The notes: generated from the sequence alone by a model not told the origin. Positions 9,075-20,365 are shown, counted from the first letter of the stretch. The stretch is DNA of 64,000 bases from Rhexocercosporidium sp. MPI-PUGE-AT-0058 (GCA_020746875.1 JAGTJL010000043.1:1-64000); one strand, 5' to 3'. Program-made: numbers and translations.

Positions 9075-12000
9075 CAGGCTGGCCACTAAGTCAGTCAGTC
9101 AGTTATCAGTTGAAGATATATTCACAACTTACTGACTGACCTAAAATCGCTGTAACTGATCAACTGACTGATGAGATATTTGGGAGCTGATAAGTTAGTT
9201 CTAAAAATAGAATATATTATATATCGAGAAGTACAGCTTTGTAAGCGCCAGCAAACACAATTGCTCTCCTATTGACCTAATTTTTTAAGTATTCCTGGTG
9301 CTATAGAGTTGTTCCTGATAATTGAGAGCTCTCTGCAGTTGTTTGCTTTGCGCAAGACGAGAATATTCGCTCACACTCAGAGCTTATAGCTGGAATAGCT
9401 AGAAAATCAAACGCTATTGCTGCTAATTCAGGCTATTTCTTCTTCTTTTGTTTCCAGTACTCTAACGCACTGATTCCGTCAACTGGCCCCTCTTGGAGAT
9501 ACTAATAGTATTGATCTCTACGGCCTGTAATCGTTGGAGCAACGCGCTTTGGTGTCGGTCTAGCGTTTGTAACGATATCTCTTAAAAGAGAGCGTGGAGG
9601 TTGCTGTTGATTAGCAGGCTCAGGGGAAAGAGTAGCGCCACGAGCATTTCCAGGTGATTTGTATTCGTTTTCCTATAACCTCTTGAATGAGGCTTTTCCA
9701 TTCAATATAAAAGAAGTCATATTTCCAGTCTAATTCTTTTCAAAAAAGGACCATTTGAAGCCAGGGTGGAGCACCATCGAGGCTTGCTACGCAACAGAAT
9801 TGTCGGTCTTTTTGTACTATTTCAAGGTAGCTTCCCAAGCCAAAGTAATAGACTATTGTATGCCTTCGTGTTCGTTGAACTCTCCGCGTTTGGCTCGTAG
9901 CTCTAGCTCTTCAAAGTGGCTAAGAATATGCTCTAAACACAGTAACGTCTCCCAAAGAGCTCCATGGGATGGCGTATCTCCCTCTTCCTGTAAGTCCGCG
10001 TTGCCTTCGAGGTCTTTAGTGAGTCGGAATAGCGGTTCCAGCTGGTCCATAATCACTTCTAAGGTCTCCCATTCCGATGGCGACAAGTAGTCGTTGGCGA
10101 ATATCTCTTGATCTAGAGGCTCTGTAGAAACACGTAGTTTGAAGGCGTATGCGTCAAGAGCTTCACGTAATTCAAGACCGCGACGAATCATTGAGTATGT
10201 AGCATTCCAGCGTACTCCTCCGTCAATAATAAGCTTCCACTCCTTGCCTTCAGCCTTGCCAGTATTAAGTGTTATTTGGAGGTCTATAAACAGCTCTGTA
10301 CGCTTTCCTGAAGCCAGCACGTGTTATACCAAGTTGTGTAGCTTTCCAACCTCTCTACGGCGCCTCTAAAGCTGACGTCTACTTTCAGGGCTAGCCTCCT
10401 TGTAATCTTGATCGAATGAAGCCTTATCTTGACCGAATAAGTATGCTCCAGCGATAAAGTTGAATACGTGGCCTATACAGCGTAATCTTTTCTCTTCGGG
10501 GTCAAATCCCTACTGTCGGCCAAGCTCTGCGAGAGTGGTATTATTATTTGTCGCATTATCAAGGACGAACCAACTAAGGTTATATTTTGTGATTCCGAAT
10601 CGTTCAAGTAAAGGGAGAAGGACAGAGCACTGTTCTATAAAAAGTAAGCCTTAAAGAGTGTATTAGGGAAGGGGATGTATACTAATACCAGTCTTGCCAT
10701 AGCCTGGCAGCTCAGGAAGCCCAATTAAGCGTGTAACTCCCTGATAGTTATAATTAACAAAATATACAATAACACTAAGCACACTAATCTTCTCTTTCTT
10801 GGATCCCTAGCCGTCAAAGGTAATAGTAACCCTAGACTTAGCGTTGCGAATCTCTTTAATAACCGTAGGTTCAAAGTGCGCGAAGTATTTGTGAATCCAG
10901 CTCTTTATAATAGAGTGTGACGAAGGTACAGCTTTTGCAGTATTTATACTAGCGATTTTGAAGCACCGGATCAGTCGTTTGGAGGCTGCTTTACGGTGTT
11001 TTACGCCTTCGCAGATGATCCATTCAAGGAAGGCATTACAGAACTCTTGCTGACGAAAAGGGATAACCTGATCATACGCATTATTAACTATTCCGGACGC
11101 CTGGAACGTCTCCGCTGTACTCTTTTGCCTCTATATATCTCCTCCTTCGTCTAATATATGCTTTTCGTAGAGATGGCGCTTTGCATTATCAAGAGTATTA
11201 GCGTTGAAGTGAAATTCTAACTCGCGGCTAAAGACCTTATCGTGATAGCCTACTCAATTAGTCAAGTACTCTGCAGATTTATATAAGGAATACATACAAA
11301 GCTTGCAGCACTAATACACTGGATTCCCAGCCTTGAGAGTATTTGACAGAGCATAGCCAAGCTTCCATACCCAAACGGTTCTTGATCTCTTAGAGGCTCC
11401 TGCTAGCACCATTCCTCTTGCAAATCTCTAGGGGTATGGCTTCCGATCGTTAAAAAGAGGCTCTTTAAAGTCGTATAGAGAGTAGTCTGTTTTGTTGCTC
11501 TCCTTTTAAGGCTGGAAGGGGTTGTAGAGCTTATTATAATGTGGTATAGGCCTCTTGCATCGGTCCCGTAACACCTTTGGCTGGAGCGGCCCTTCAGGCG
11601 TCGACTTGCCTATTATTTGAGCTAGAACGTTCGGAATAACTCGAGAAGGTGCTGCAGATATTATGTTTTCGTCTGTATCGAACAGATCAATAGTAGATAC
11701 GTGAGATGAGGCCATTTTGTTGAGGTTGCAACGATAAATAATAAAAATACGTATAATTCTACGATCCGGGTATTCAAACTTTCTAAAGGTTGTGCTTAGT
11801 TACGATATCTACTAATCAGAGGCCTGGAAGCTAGCTTAGCGAGGCGGCCGCCCCTACCAAAAATATCCCGGGCATCATAACACCCCTCTAAAAAAGGTAA
11901 ATATCATACTACTCCTTACTCAAAAATCACTAAAAATATATATATTAACTTATAAGCAACTGATCTAAATATCTTCAACTGACTGGCGTGTTTAATAATA

Positions 12001-12078
12001 TATTTGAACTGACTGGCTGACGTTAAAGCGCGCAGCTGATTTAGTTGGCTTATCTCGACTGACTTAGTGGCCAGCCTG
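9075..12078 (-). mobile_element. complete 3004-bp hAT transposon inserted in a HET gene
   Basis: Perfect 22-bp terminal inverted repeats start CAGGCTGGCCACTAAGTCAG (9075-9096 and, in reverse, 12057-12078). Flanks are identical 8-bp target duplications CGTCCGGC at 9067-9074 and 12079-12086. Both termini carry further CAGTCAGTT-type subterminal repeats (9097-9180 and 11960-12060), likely transposase-binding sites. One transposase frame runs minus through the interior. Removing the element and one duplication restores the HET reading frame exactly. Intact ends with a nonsense-riddled transposase suggest it was moved in trans, or was mutated after landing. Confidence 0.96.
9217..11715 (-). pseudogene. 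hAT transposase, single frame with about 20 nonsense codons
   Basis: Would cut and paste the element in the nucleus. The frame opens at an ATG at 11715 (MASSHVSTIDLFDTDEN) and stays in register to a TAA at 9217-9219, about 832 codons, a normal hAT length. Visible landmarks: VTITFDG followed by GSKKEKISVLSVIVYFV (the catalytic-core start), WFVLDNATNNNT, GGVRWNATYSMIRRGLELRE, and the C-terminal dimerisation block PELAAIAFDFLAIPAISSECERIFSS. About 20 internal stops are TAG or TAA where Gln or Trp is expected, and I saw no frameshift. That is decay by C-to-T change alone, much lighter than in the AT-rich blocks. The longest uninterrupted piece is 9853-10320. Confidence 0.93.
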
Positions 12079-12691
12079 CGTCCGGCATCGCAAGACCCAA
12101 AGCCTGCATCATTTCCTTTCCAAGCGGCGAAGTGGTAGTAGCACCAAAATTTAATCTCACAACCACTGGCAATCCAGACGCCAGAAAGATAGTCACAAAT
12201 GCCTTCTCGGTCTCCCACCCTGGAGATGCGGCATGGAGTGCTCCTCGGACCATAGAGCAGTAGAAGCATCCGCCTTTCGCAGATTTCACCAAGTCTTCTG
12301 CCTTTCCGATCACCACTCTTGCGACTGGTGCTCCTGCTAAGATGCTGTATTCTTTTGTAGCCCAGGAGTCGGAATCACTGTCCGGTGGTGCCTGGCATGG
12401 GTCGAAGTTATAGCACACTGGGCAAATTGGGGGCAGTTGTATTTTGAGGAGAACTCTCTGGTCCTCGGCGTCTGCTGCTGGTAATGTCAGTAATCCACCA
12501 AGTTCGCCACGCCCTGTGACAGGAGCAGCTGTGTTAACATTCTGTGTTGGTAGAACGGTTCCTGATCCAGCGCTTGACGATGATTGACTGGCATTTGGAT
12601 TTTGAGGGGGTCCTCGTTGGTCATTTAGCTTTCGCTTAGCTGCTTCTTTGTCGTCTTTCATTCCTCTTATCTTTTGAAAAGCCTTCCTCAT
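12079..12691 (-). pseudogene. HET-domain protein, 5' part (N-terminus)
   Basis: The start is the ATG at 12691 (MRKAFQKIRGMKDDKEAAKR), followed by a charged and Ser/Pro-rich region (about residues 1-75). Then comes a block typical of HET-gene N-termini: LPPICPVCYNFDPCQ near residue 85, and GGCFYCSMVRGALHAA near 145. The pair of C-x-x-C motifs could bind metal. The frame enters the hAT element at GLAMPDA and stops about a dozen codons later. After one copy of the 8-bp duplication it would continue as PDGQNYQFDI at 9066. Not RIPed. The combined product would be about 775 residues, usual for the family. The truncated protein may still be made. Confidence 0.87.
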
Positions 12692-13560
12692 CTTTGCTGA
12701 TGATAATTGTGACTGTGGTAAGATGTGACAATTTCAACATTACCACAACGATGATTCTGCTTACTCATATTACCTCACGTAAGTTACTTAGGTATCAAGG
12801 GTAACTGTTCCGTCCCACCTTTTTGCTGCCTTTACCCATATAAGGCAGCAATGACGCAAATTTAAGACTTCTCATTGGCTCGTTTAGCGTTGTTCACGAG
12901 CTAGAACGCTTGGCAGGAGCAGATTCGCCAGCGGCCAAGTAACTTGGTTTTTTTTGGCAGAACCCGTGCCAGCTGGCATCTTCGTTGTGGACCGCGATGT
13001 CCTCCGCCTCCACGTGGCGCGGTCTGGGACTCTATTCGTCTTCAAAAGACGAATAGAGCCAGGGGAGGACAGCTGGAGCTCACCATTTCCTGTACCATCG
13101 GCATCCACATCATCCTTCCGCACCCAGCTATGCATCCCCCGCCCAGGAAAGAACATCTTCGCCGGTCTAGGTGCATACCCTCAGCTATATGCGAGGAAGG
13201 GATCGTCTTGACGTCAGCGCATTTGCGCAGAGACTATCGCGATAGCATTACCCGATTATCCGACACGGCCGTCCACCGCAAGTCAAGCGGAAAAGTCATC
13301 TTGGTGTATTACTCCACTTTAGCAGGCCATTCTAGAAACTCAAAATTTTACCCTTTATCTTTCGCTTGATTTATGCTTATTTTGTCATATGCTATATTAA
13401 TGGGGACTGTATCCTTTTGGGGTATCCTTTTGGGGGACTGTACTGTGCACAAGGAATTCTGGATCGTTTATTCAATCATTTATTCAATCGTTCATTAAAT
13501 CGACGGCCTAATTGGCGTGGTGTCGAAAAACGCGGCCTTACGCGTAGCGCGCTTCGTCTC
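12692..13560. other. upstream region of the split HET gene, with uncertain small frames
   Basis: Non-RIPed, GC-balanced. Contains overlapping open frames on both strands (12884-13156 minus; 12944-13369 and 12954-13211 plus) that cannot all be real and match nothing I know. The plus frame from 12954 looks the most protein-like (AEPVPAGIFVVDRDVLRLHV). It probably holds the HET promoter nearest 12692. An almost perfect duplication (GGGGACTGTA ... GGGGACTGTA) lies at about 13401-13442. Confidence 0.4.
13030..13058. repeat. perfect 13-bp inverted repeat with 3-nt loop
   Basis: CTCTATTCGTCTT (13030-13042), loop CAA, then AAGACGAATAGAG (13046-13058). The pairing extends outward with a small bulge (CTGG/CCAG) and further GTCCTCC/GGAGGAC words. 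No T-run follows on either strand that would make it a terminator, which in any case is not a fungal mechanism. Confidence 0.8.
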
Positions 13561-13564
13561 CGAC

Positions 13565-14843
13565 ATGTCGAGTCCTAGTGTGAATACCGCGGGTAACGTA
13601 ATTAAAGTCGACGACATACCTTAATTATTAAGCTAACGCACTCGTACGCCTAGCCAAAGAGCCCGATAAAGTCAAGAGTAACTTAAAAGCATAAGTACGA
13701 TAATAACAAAGACCTTAAAACGCACTTTATGGACAATAAATGAGGCATAAGTAAAGGGCAGGAACGCCGATTTAGCGACGGCCGACGTAATAAAATAATA
13801 AAAGGTATTAAAAATAATAAAATTAGCGTATAAAGAAATTAAGAGGTTAACGTAAATCGCTACGCAATAATAGAAAACCATTAAAAACCTAGAAAAACGC
13901 CTAAAAAAGACTTAATAAGAAGTGCGAGATGTTAAGACTTAAATAAACAAATTAAATTATTAATTAAATAAGATTAAAAATAACTAAGCGACTGCTACCA
14001 GCCCATAGGGATCCTATGCGGACGTCGCACGAACACCACCGACGAGCTAACTAAGTAACGTACGCATCCTCTCTTTAATAAATATAATACTATCTTCCTT
14101 TAGCGGCATTTTATTTTACACAATCGACACTTCTAAAGTTAAAAACATTAAACAAGATAAGACGACGGCAAGGACAATTAAGGTTATATTAAAGCAAGTA
14201 ATCCGTGTAATAAAAGACTAAAAGAATTAGCGATATCGCGCTATAACTATAGACTTAAAAAAGGAAAACTAAATTAAGATCGCTTGTCGAAATAAAGCGG
14301 AGTATTAATTAATATAATAAGTAATAAAAACAAACATCGGCCGAGGAACACGGGCGCTCCGCGACAATCTTTACCTAATTAAAGTAGATAGTATAAGGCG
14401 CATAATAGTTTTAGACGAAAATAATGAAATTCGAGCAAAAGCTATAAAAGAATTCGGATAAGAAAACGAAGCAACTGTTACTAAGATTGCGTGGCTAAGC
14501 AAAAAAGAAGCCCCTAAAGCCTATGGCTCGATGGTCGTGTACTTAACTAAGGCAGTTAATACGCGGAGGCTTTTCATAAAAGGCTTCTTTTATACGAGAG
14601 AAGAGTCTAAGTACACTAAAGTGTTTAAACGCCGACCGCGCCTAAATTAATATTATAAATGCCAAAATATTAAATATAAAGCATTTCAATATAATAAAGC
14701 TTAAGTTTGCGGGAAATATATTAAAAAAAAGCCATTATTATAATGAATACAGTAAATCTATAGTAAAATACGTTTTATACAAAGGCCCTCACAAGTCGTT
14801 CAATAAAAACTACAAAAAGCTCTACCTCTCCCAATATAAATAA
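13565..14843 (+). pseudogene. LINE (Tad-like non-LTR retrotransposon) ORF1/gag, RIP-inactivated
   Basis: An RNA-binding Gag-like protein of a non-LTR element. The start MSSPSVNTAGNVIKVDDIP is at 13565. A very Gln/Thr/Lys-rich region follows, now full of TAA codons. The C-terminus (about 14640-14820) has cysteine-knuckle spacing: YYKCQNIKYKAF, VCGKY and VKYVLYKGPHKSF, where Cys codons (TGC/TGT) have partly become Tyr (TAC/TAT). Relatives carry two or three CCHC knuckles here followed by C-R-x-L-Y-P-S. Distal part of the frame reads KLYLSQYK then TAA. Family call rests on the knuckles and on the endonuclease that follows. Confidence 0.78.
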
Positions 14844-14845
14844 AA

Positions 14846-16262
14846 CCTTTTAAATAATCTAACTTAATATAAGAAAACAAGGCGTAATACACGATAACTT
14901 AATAAACAATAAAAAAAATTCAGGAGGCAATAATATTAACTATTCAAGAACCATACATATAAAGACTCTAGGGTCGACTCTTAACGACTTTTATAGCGCA
15001 TTATAAATAACCTAAAATGGTTCTTTTAATATAAAAAGAAGGAAAATAAGCAATTCGAAACATATTTTAAGTAAATAAAAATATTAAGGCAGAACAAATA
15101 TTAATAAAGTCCTTAGATATAAGTATAGTAATCGTACGGCTCCCGCGCCGATTAATCTTTATAATATTAGTTTATGTATTAAGAGAAAATGCTTAGGCGT
15201 TACGGGATACGTATACTAACTTACGTATGGCCATCGCGGACGTAAGGTAAGACGTAGGCACAATTATAAAAGTAATAATTACTAAAGACTTTAAACGATA
15301 CAATTAATTATAAGGAAGAGATAAGGTATTTATAAAAAGGCAAGATAAAGTAAATCCGATTATCGACTTAATAAACGAACTTATACTTATTAGTTTTTTT
15401 TAACGAGGCACAAAAACATAGCATAATAAAAACTACGCAACGACTATCGACTTAATCCTAGCTATTGAAGGACTCACAGCCTTAATAATTAAATGCGTAA
15501 TACACGGCATAAAACACAAATCTAATTATTGCGCGATTAAGATAGTCTTTAATGTCTCAGTTCTAGCGCCAAAACCGTAAAAGCGACTATTACTCAAAAA
15601 CGCACTGTAAAAAGAAATAAACGTTAAAATTATAAGAGCACTAAATACCACCTTATTTAGGGGCACAGTATAATAATAGACGGATAAACTAATGTTAGTA
15701 ATTCTAAAGTCAGTTCACGCTTTAATACCAAAGGCGAATCTATTGCCGTACGCGAAGCGATAGTGGACGGCTGACCTTATATAATTACGCTATATATACA
15801 CATATTAAAAAAAACAAGGCTCGGACCGAACGACGAGCGGAACGAATTATTACAGACTTAAAAGACACGGCAAAAGGAGCTTTTAAGTAATATTATAGCG
15901 TTATCCGGTAATAAAAGAAAAGCATTAAGACGAGTTTTTAGTAAACAATAATAATATCTAAAAAGCTATTAAATACTTAAAGATAAGGAATAATATAGCG
16001 TTCAGGAAAGTGCCGTAACTCGTTAAAGCGAACAGAATAGTTACGGCCGATTATAAAAAATAAATAAAGGAATTATTAATTAAGTTCTTTCCTTCTTTAT
16101 TAAGTAATATTAACGACGAAAGATCTAGACCGCAAAGAGCCCCCGTAATAATGCCGGCTATTATTATAAAAGAAGTAAAACGATAATTATTTATTATAAA
16201 ATTATAAAAGGTATTAAGGAAAGACGGTTTACTTACGGTAATCTAAAAGAAAATCTAGCTTA
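14846..16262 (+). pseudogene. LINE ORF2, endonuclease domain (RT missing), RIP-inactivated
   Basis: APE-type endonuclease that nicks target DNA for reverse transcription. The frame near 15270-15540 reads TKDFKRYN, then DKVNPIIDLINELILISFF, RGTKT and ATTIDLILAIEGL. In relatives these are GDFNRHN, RQGEADPIIDLMNE, PRGT-T and ATTIDLVL. A linker follows to KVLRKDGLLTVIQKKI near 16210-16250, which corresponds to the P-x-K-x-P-G-x-D-G-L block just before the RT. The element then stops abruptly at about 16262 and the RT is absent. Catalytic residues are altered by C-to-T changes. Confidence 0.8.
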
Positions 16263-17760
16263 AAGGGGCACGCCGCGGAATATGGGCGCGGCCCTACTGC
16301 TGCGGAATTTGGGCGCGGATCCGCGATAACGTTTCCCCGGCTAATCCGAATCGCATAAAACAAATATCGTTAGAATCGTCGTACTTAGGGCTATTAAACG
16401 CGCTACTTTTTATAAGTTTGTAATAATAGACGCTAGCGATGCACGCGTTTAAATATCGGTGCGGGGAATGCGGGCAGGGGGTTGGAATTTAGGCGTGGCG
16501 AGCCTTAGCACCTCATTAAATAATCGTCAAAATCAACGCTATGCTAGCGCACTTTTAAAAGACTTATTTTATAAAGAATTAAATAAGTATACGAGAGCTA
16601 TTCTTATTTTTTAAATTACTTATAATTTCGTCGACTTTTATTAATACCAAAGATTACTTGGAATTTAAATCCGGCGCTAACCCTGATTTAGTAATTTTTA
16701 AACGTTATCCGAATTACATAATTCTTTTTTTGTTTTAATATACTAAATAAGAGCTTTTAAACGTATATTTCGCTTAAAAAAGTTATAAAGCCAACGTTAG
16801 TCTAGCTATAGTCGGAATAAGAGCGCAAGTAAGGTTGGAATTTGGGCGCATATAAGAGTTTTCTTATAAAAATTAGCCGAGATTGGGCGAATTAGAGCTT
16901 ATAAGTATTCTGAATTAAGATATTAATTTATAGCGTAAAAATATAATAATCAAGTTTTAATTTAATTTTCTTTTATTTATATATTAAAATTAACGATTTT
17001 TCAGGTCGGAATTTAGGCGCATTTAAGAGTCTTCTTATACAATTTAGCCGAGATTACGCGAACTAAAGTTAATAATTATTTTTAATTAATATATACTTTT
17101 TTAGTATAAAAATATAATTATAAACGTTAAATTTAAGTTCTTTTTTAATATATATATATATTTACGATTTTCGATATATAAAGTCGATATAATATCTTAG
17201 AATAGAAAGATAATTTAATTTAATTTAAGATCTCTTTTAATTATTACTTATAGCTTATATAAACTTAAAATATTATTAAGTTATTATATATATATTTATA
17301 ATTTTCAAATAAAGAGATTTAATTTAATTAAAGTAATAAAAGAGTTTACGGTTAAATTAATACCTTAAGTTTAAAATAAAAGTAATTTAAGAATGAATAA
17401 TAAAAGAAGTTAAGTAATTATATTAAGTTTATTTTTTATTATTAAATATATTAAATATATTTAAAGAAATATAAAAATCTTTCTTTTATTAAGATTTATA
17501 TTTTAAATATAAGGTATTACTCGGAAATATCAAAGGCTTGCTCGCTTACATAATCGACTTCCTCGTAACTTAACTAGCGGCTTTCGGACCTAAATTTAAA
17601 GTTAATAAGTTATAATAAATAAATTAAAGAAACTTATAATTACCTAATAATTTAAAGTCGAACTCTTTAATTAAATACTCGACTTGATAAGCTAGCTGTT
17701 TTACTATTACGTAAATTAGCTTATACTTATAAATTATTAAGTATATTTATTAATTAACCT
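16263..17760. other. AT-rich DNA with dispersed GC-rich motif, no gene recognised
   Basis: Contains five or more copies of a GC-rich word close to GGAATTTGGGCGC (16274, 16302, 16482, 16833, 17004), standing out of AT-rich surroundings. No coding frame recognised. Confidence 0.5.
16833..17174. repeat. two diverged 171-bp tandem copies
   Basis: Copy one starts GGTTGGAATTTGGGCGCA at 16833, copy two GGTCGGAATTTAGGCGCA at 17004. Both continue with a T-AAGAG--TTCTTATA block, then TTAGCCGAGATT, then AT-rich sequence ending TTACGATTTT or close. Differences are mostly C/T and G/A. Confidence 0.7.
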
Positions 17761-17765
17761 ACCTC

Positions 17766-18166
17766 TGAAAAAGAGATTTGGTGTGAATAATGATTCTATT
17801 ACTTCGGGGGAAACTAAGTCTATATAACTACTTTTAGGCGCCAAGCTATTTAGCTCTCGCATCGGCTATTTGCTCTCGCATCGGTTATTAGCTTTATATT
17901 GAAACTAGCTTTATATCAAGACTAGCTTTATATTACCAGAGCTTCCGAGGTTTAAAACACGGAAGCTTAAGGCTTAATAAAGCCACTGTTTTAGCCCTAA
18001 ATAACCCTTTACCGGAAGCTTAAAGCTTCCGAGGTTCAAAGCACGGAAGCCGAGGCTTTATGCGAAGCCGGAGCTTTATGCAAAGGTAATTGAGTTATGG
18101 AAAGGTATGCTTAATATAATCTTATATTATTAAGCGAGTTTAGCCGAGGCTTAATATAGTCTTATA
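17766..18166 (+). repeat. short LTR-like element, copy 2, with 5-bp target duplication
   Basis: Full-length copy: starts TGAAAAAGAGATTTGG, ends TTAATATAGTCTTATA. Flanked by ACCTC on both sides (17761-17765 and 18167-18171). It holds two copies of the CTCTCGCATCGG motif. A 5-bp duplication, TG start and absence of coding capacity fit a solo LTR; the TA end could be a RIPed CA. Confidence 0.9.
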
Positions 18167-18171
18167 ACCTC

Positions 18172-18480
18172 TTATGTGACGGTGGTGTTTCGGTAAAATA
18201 CCAAAACTCGGGTGCTGTGATTGGCTTAAGCGCTTCTAATTAAGGCGGTTTCCGGTAAGATATTATTTAATAAGATATTAGTTTGCTTATCTTATTATTT
18301 CCGTCTTAAATTCGATTCTTTTTGCGTACGAGTATAATATTTTCATATAATTCGGTATATTATGTAATTATATATTATATTTATAAGTCTTGTATTATTT
18401 TTAGGCCCTTAAGCTAAGAGCGTTACTTATAAGCGAGTTTATATAAGCTTAATATTATAATAATTATTAAGATAAAGCTT
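18172..18480. other. AT-rich spacer
   Basis: No gene seen. The first ~100 bp (GGTGGTGTTTCGGTAAAATA and following) is less AT-rich than its surroundings. Confidence 0.4.
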
Positions 18481-19203
18481 ATTAAAAGTCTTTTATTTTA
18501 TAATATATAAAATATATTAAATATTTCGATTATATTTAGTCTTACGATATAATACGACGGAAAACAGAAGATAAAACGTGAGGCTAAGAATATATACCCC
18601 TTGAAGGAGACGCTAAGCCTGATGCAGGAGATGCTGCTAAAAGTCTTTTATTTTATAATACGTAAAATATATTGAATATTTCGACTACTTTTAGTCTTGC
18701 GATATAATGCGACGGAAGACGGAAGATAAGACGTGAAGCTGAGAATATATACCCTTTGAGGGAGACGCTAGGCCGGATGCAGGAGATGTTATTAAAAGTC
18801 CTCCGTTTTATAATACGTAAAACATATCGAATGTTTCAATTGCCTTTAGTCTTGCGATACGGTGCGATAGAAGACGGAAAATAAGATGTGAAGTTAAGAA
18901 TATATACTTTTTAAAGAAAACGTTAAGTTAAATATAAAAGATATTATTAAAAGTCCTTCTCTCGTCTCTCCTTTCGTTTCTTTTCTTGTCCTTTCTCTTT
19001 TTTATTTTTCTTCTCGTCCTTTTTCTTTACTTTCCGAAGCGAGAGCTTTTTCGTACGTCCTTTATCTTATAATATATAAAATATATTAAATGTTTCGACT
19101 GCTTTTAATCTTACGATACGGTGCGACGGAAGACGAAAGATAAAACGTGAAACTGAAAATATATACTTTTCGAGAAAGACGTTAAGCCGTATATAAGAAA
19201 TAT
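18481..19203. repeat. 155-bp tandem array, four units
   Basis: Units start ATTAAAAGTC (GCTAAAAGTC in unit 2) at 18481, 18636, 18791 and 18946, exactly 155 bp apart. The fourth is interrupted near 18961-19057 by about 100 bp of pyrimidine-rich sequence (TCTCTCCTTTCG-like), then completes by 19203. Conserved landmarks include TTTAGTCTTGCGATA, GACGGAAGA and AATATATACC. Units differ mainly by C/T and G/A. Confidence 0.88.
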
Positions 19204-19984
19204 TATTAAAAGCCCTTTCTCCGTCGCTTTTTTCTCCCGTCTTATTAAAGCTTAAAAATATATTTTCTTAAGCTTTTTGCTTTTTTTCTCTTTTATGCTT
19301 TAATATTTTTATTTAACGGCAAGCTTCGTTTCCGAAAGGAGTATAGCTTAATGCCGTATTATCGAGAGCTTTTAAGAGATAATTATTTTAATTAAATATT
19401 ATTAAGTATTATTTCGTAATAAAAAACAGACTTCGATAGCTTTTTTTAATTATTATTAAAAGGTTTATATATAAATATATTAAAGTCAGATTCTTAATTA
19501 GCTTCTTAATAACCGTTTTTAATAAGAAAATTAATTAGCTAAAACAAAAAGCTCTAAATATAACGCTTTTATATAATAATAAAAGTTTTCGTAAATATAA
19601 AAGATTTTTTCGAAAGCGGAATTAACTTTTATTAATTATATTTAAAAGATTGCTTCTCGGGTATATTTAAATTACCTCGAACTATAACCGCGAAAGTGCT
19701 TTTGGTTTTCTTAATAATTTCTTACTTTTTTATAATTTTAATTTCCTTATTTTATTCGTTTTTATTAACTTAAATATAACGTCGAAAAGTTACTTACTCG
19801 TGCTTATTTCTTTTTAATTATAATTCTTTTAAGTTTAAAATTATAATTTAAGTATAATCTTTAATAAGTTTCTTAATTTTAAAGCATTTCTTATATAAAT
19901 CGCATATTAAAAAGACTTCTGCTTTTATTTTAATATTATAATTCCTTAACTAAAAGAGCTCGCTTAAAAGTACCCGAATAAGTT
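19204..19984. other. AT-rich DNA, no gene recognised
   Basis: No coding frame, RNA gene or repeat recognised. Confidence 0.4.
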
Positions 19985-20365
19985 TATTGATATTACGAAG
20001 TTTCTTAAGATAATCGCTCGAATCGGTTTATTAATATTATAATATTCTTAAGGACAATCGTAAGTAAATTATAATATTAATCGTAGCTCGACGTCACGAC
20101 GTTCCCGAGGACAACCGTAAGTAAACTATAATATTGATTATAACTTAACGTTACGACGTTCCCGAGGACAACCGTAAGCAAATTATAATATTAATCGTGG
20201 CTTGACGTTATAACATTCCCGGGGACAACCGTAAGTAAACTATAATATTAATTATGGCTCGACGTTATAAAATTCCCGGGGATAATCGCTCGAATCGGTT
20301 TATCGATATCACGAAGTTTCCGAGGATAATCGTAAGCAAATTATAATATTAATTGTAACTCGACG
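19985..20365. repeat. 57-bp tandem array, five to six units
   Basis: The word CCCGRGG recurs at 20104, 20161, 20218 and 20275, exactly 57 bp apart, each followed by ACAACCGTAAG-AAA-TATAATATT. The array is bracketed by a variant unit (ATAATCGCTCGAATCGGTTT) at about 20010 and 20280, as if a composite repeat had been amplified. Confidence 0.85.

Noticed and set aside
12944..13369. 141-codon plus frame upstream of the HET gene
   Set aside because: Overlaps other equally open frames on both strands, matches no family, and crosses the strong hairpin; no reason to prefer it.
18481..20365. CRISPR array
   Set aside because: The repeats are head-to-tail satellites without unique spacers, and the DNA is eukaryotic.
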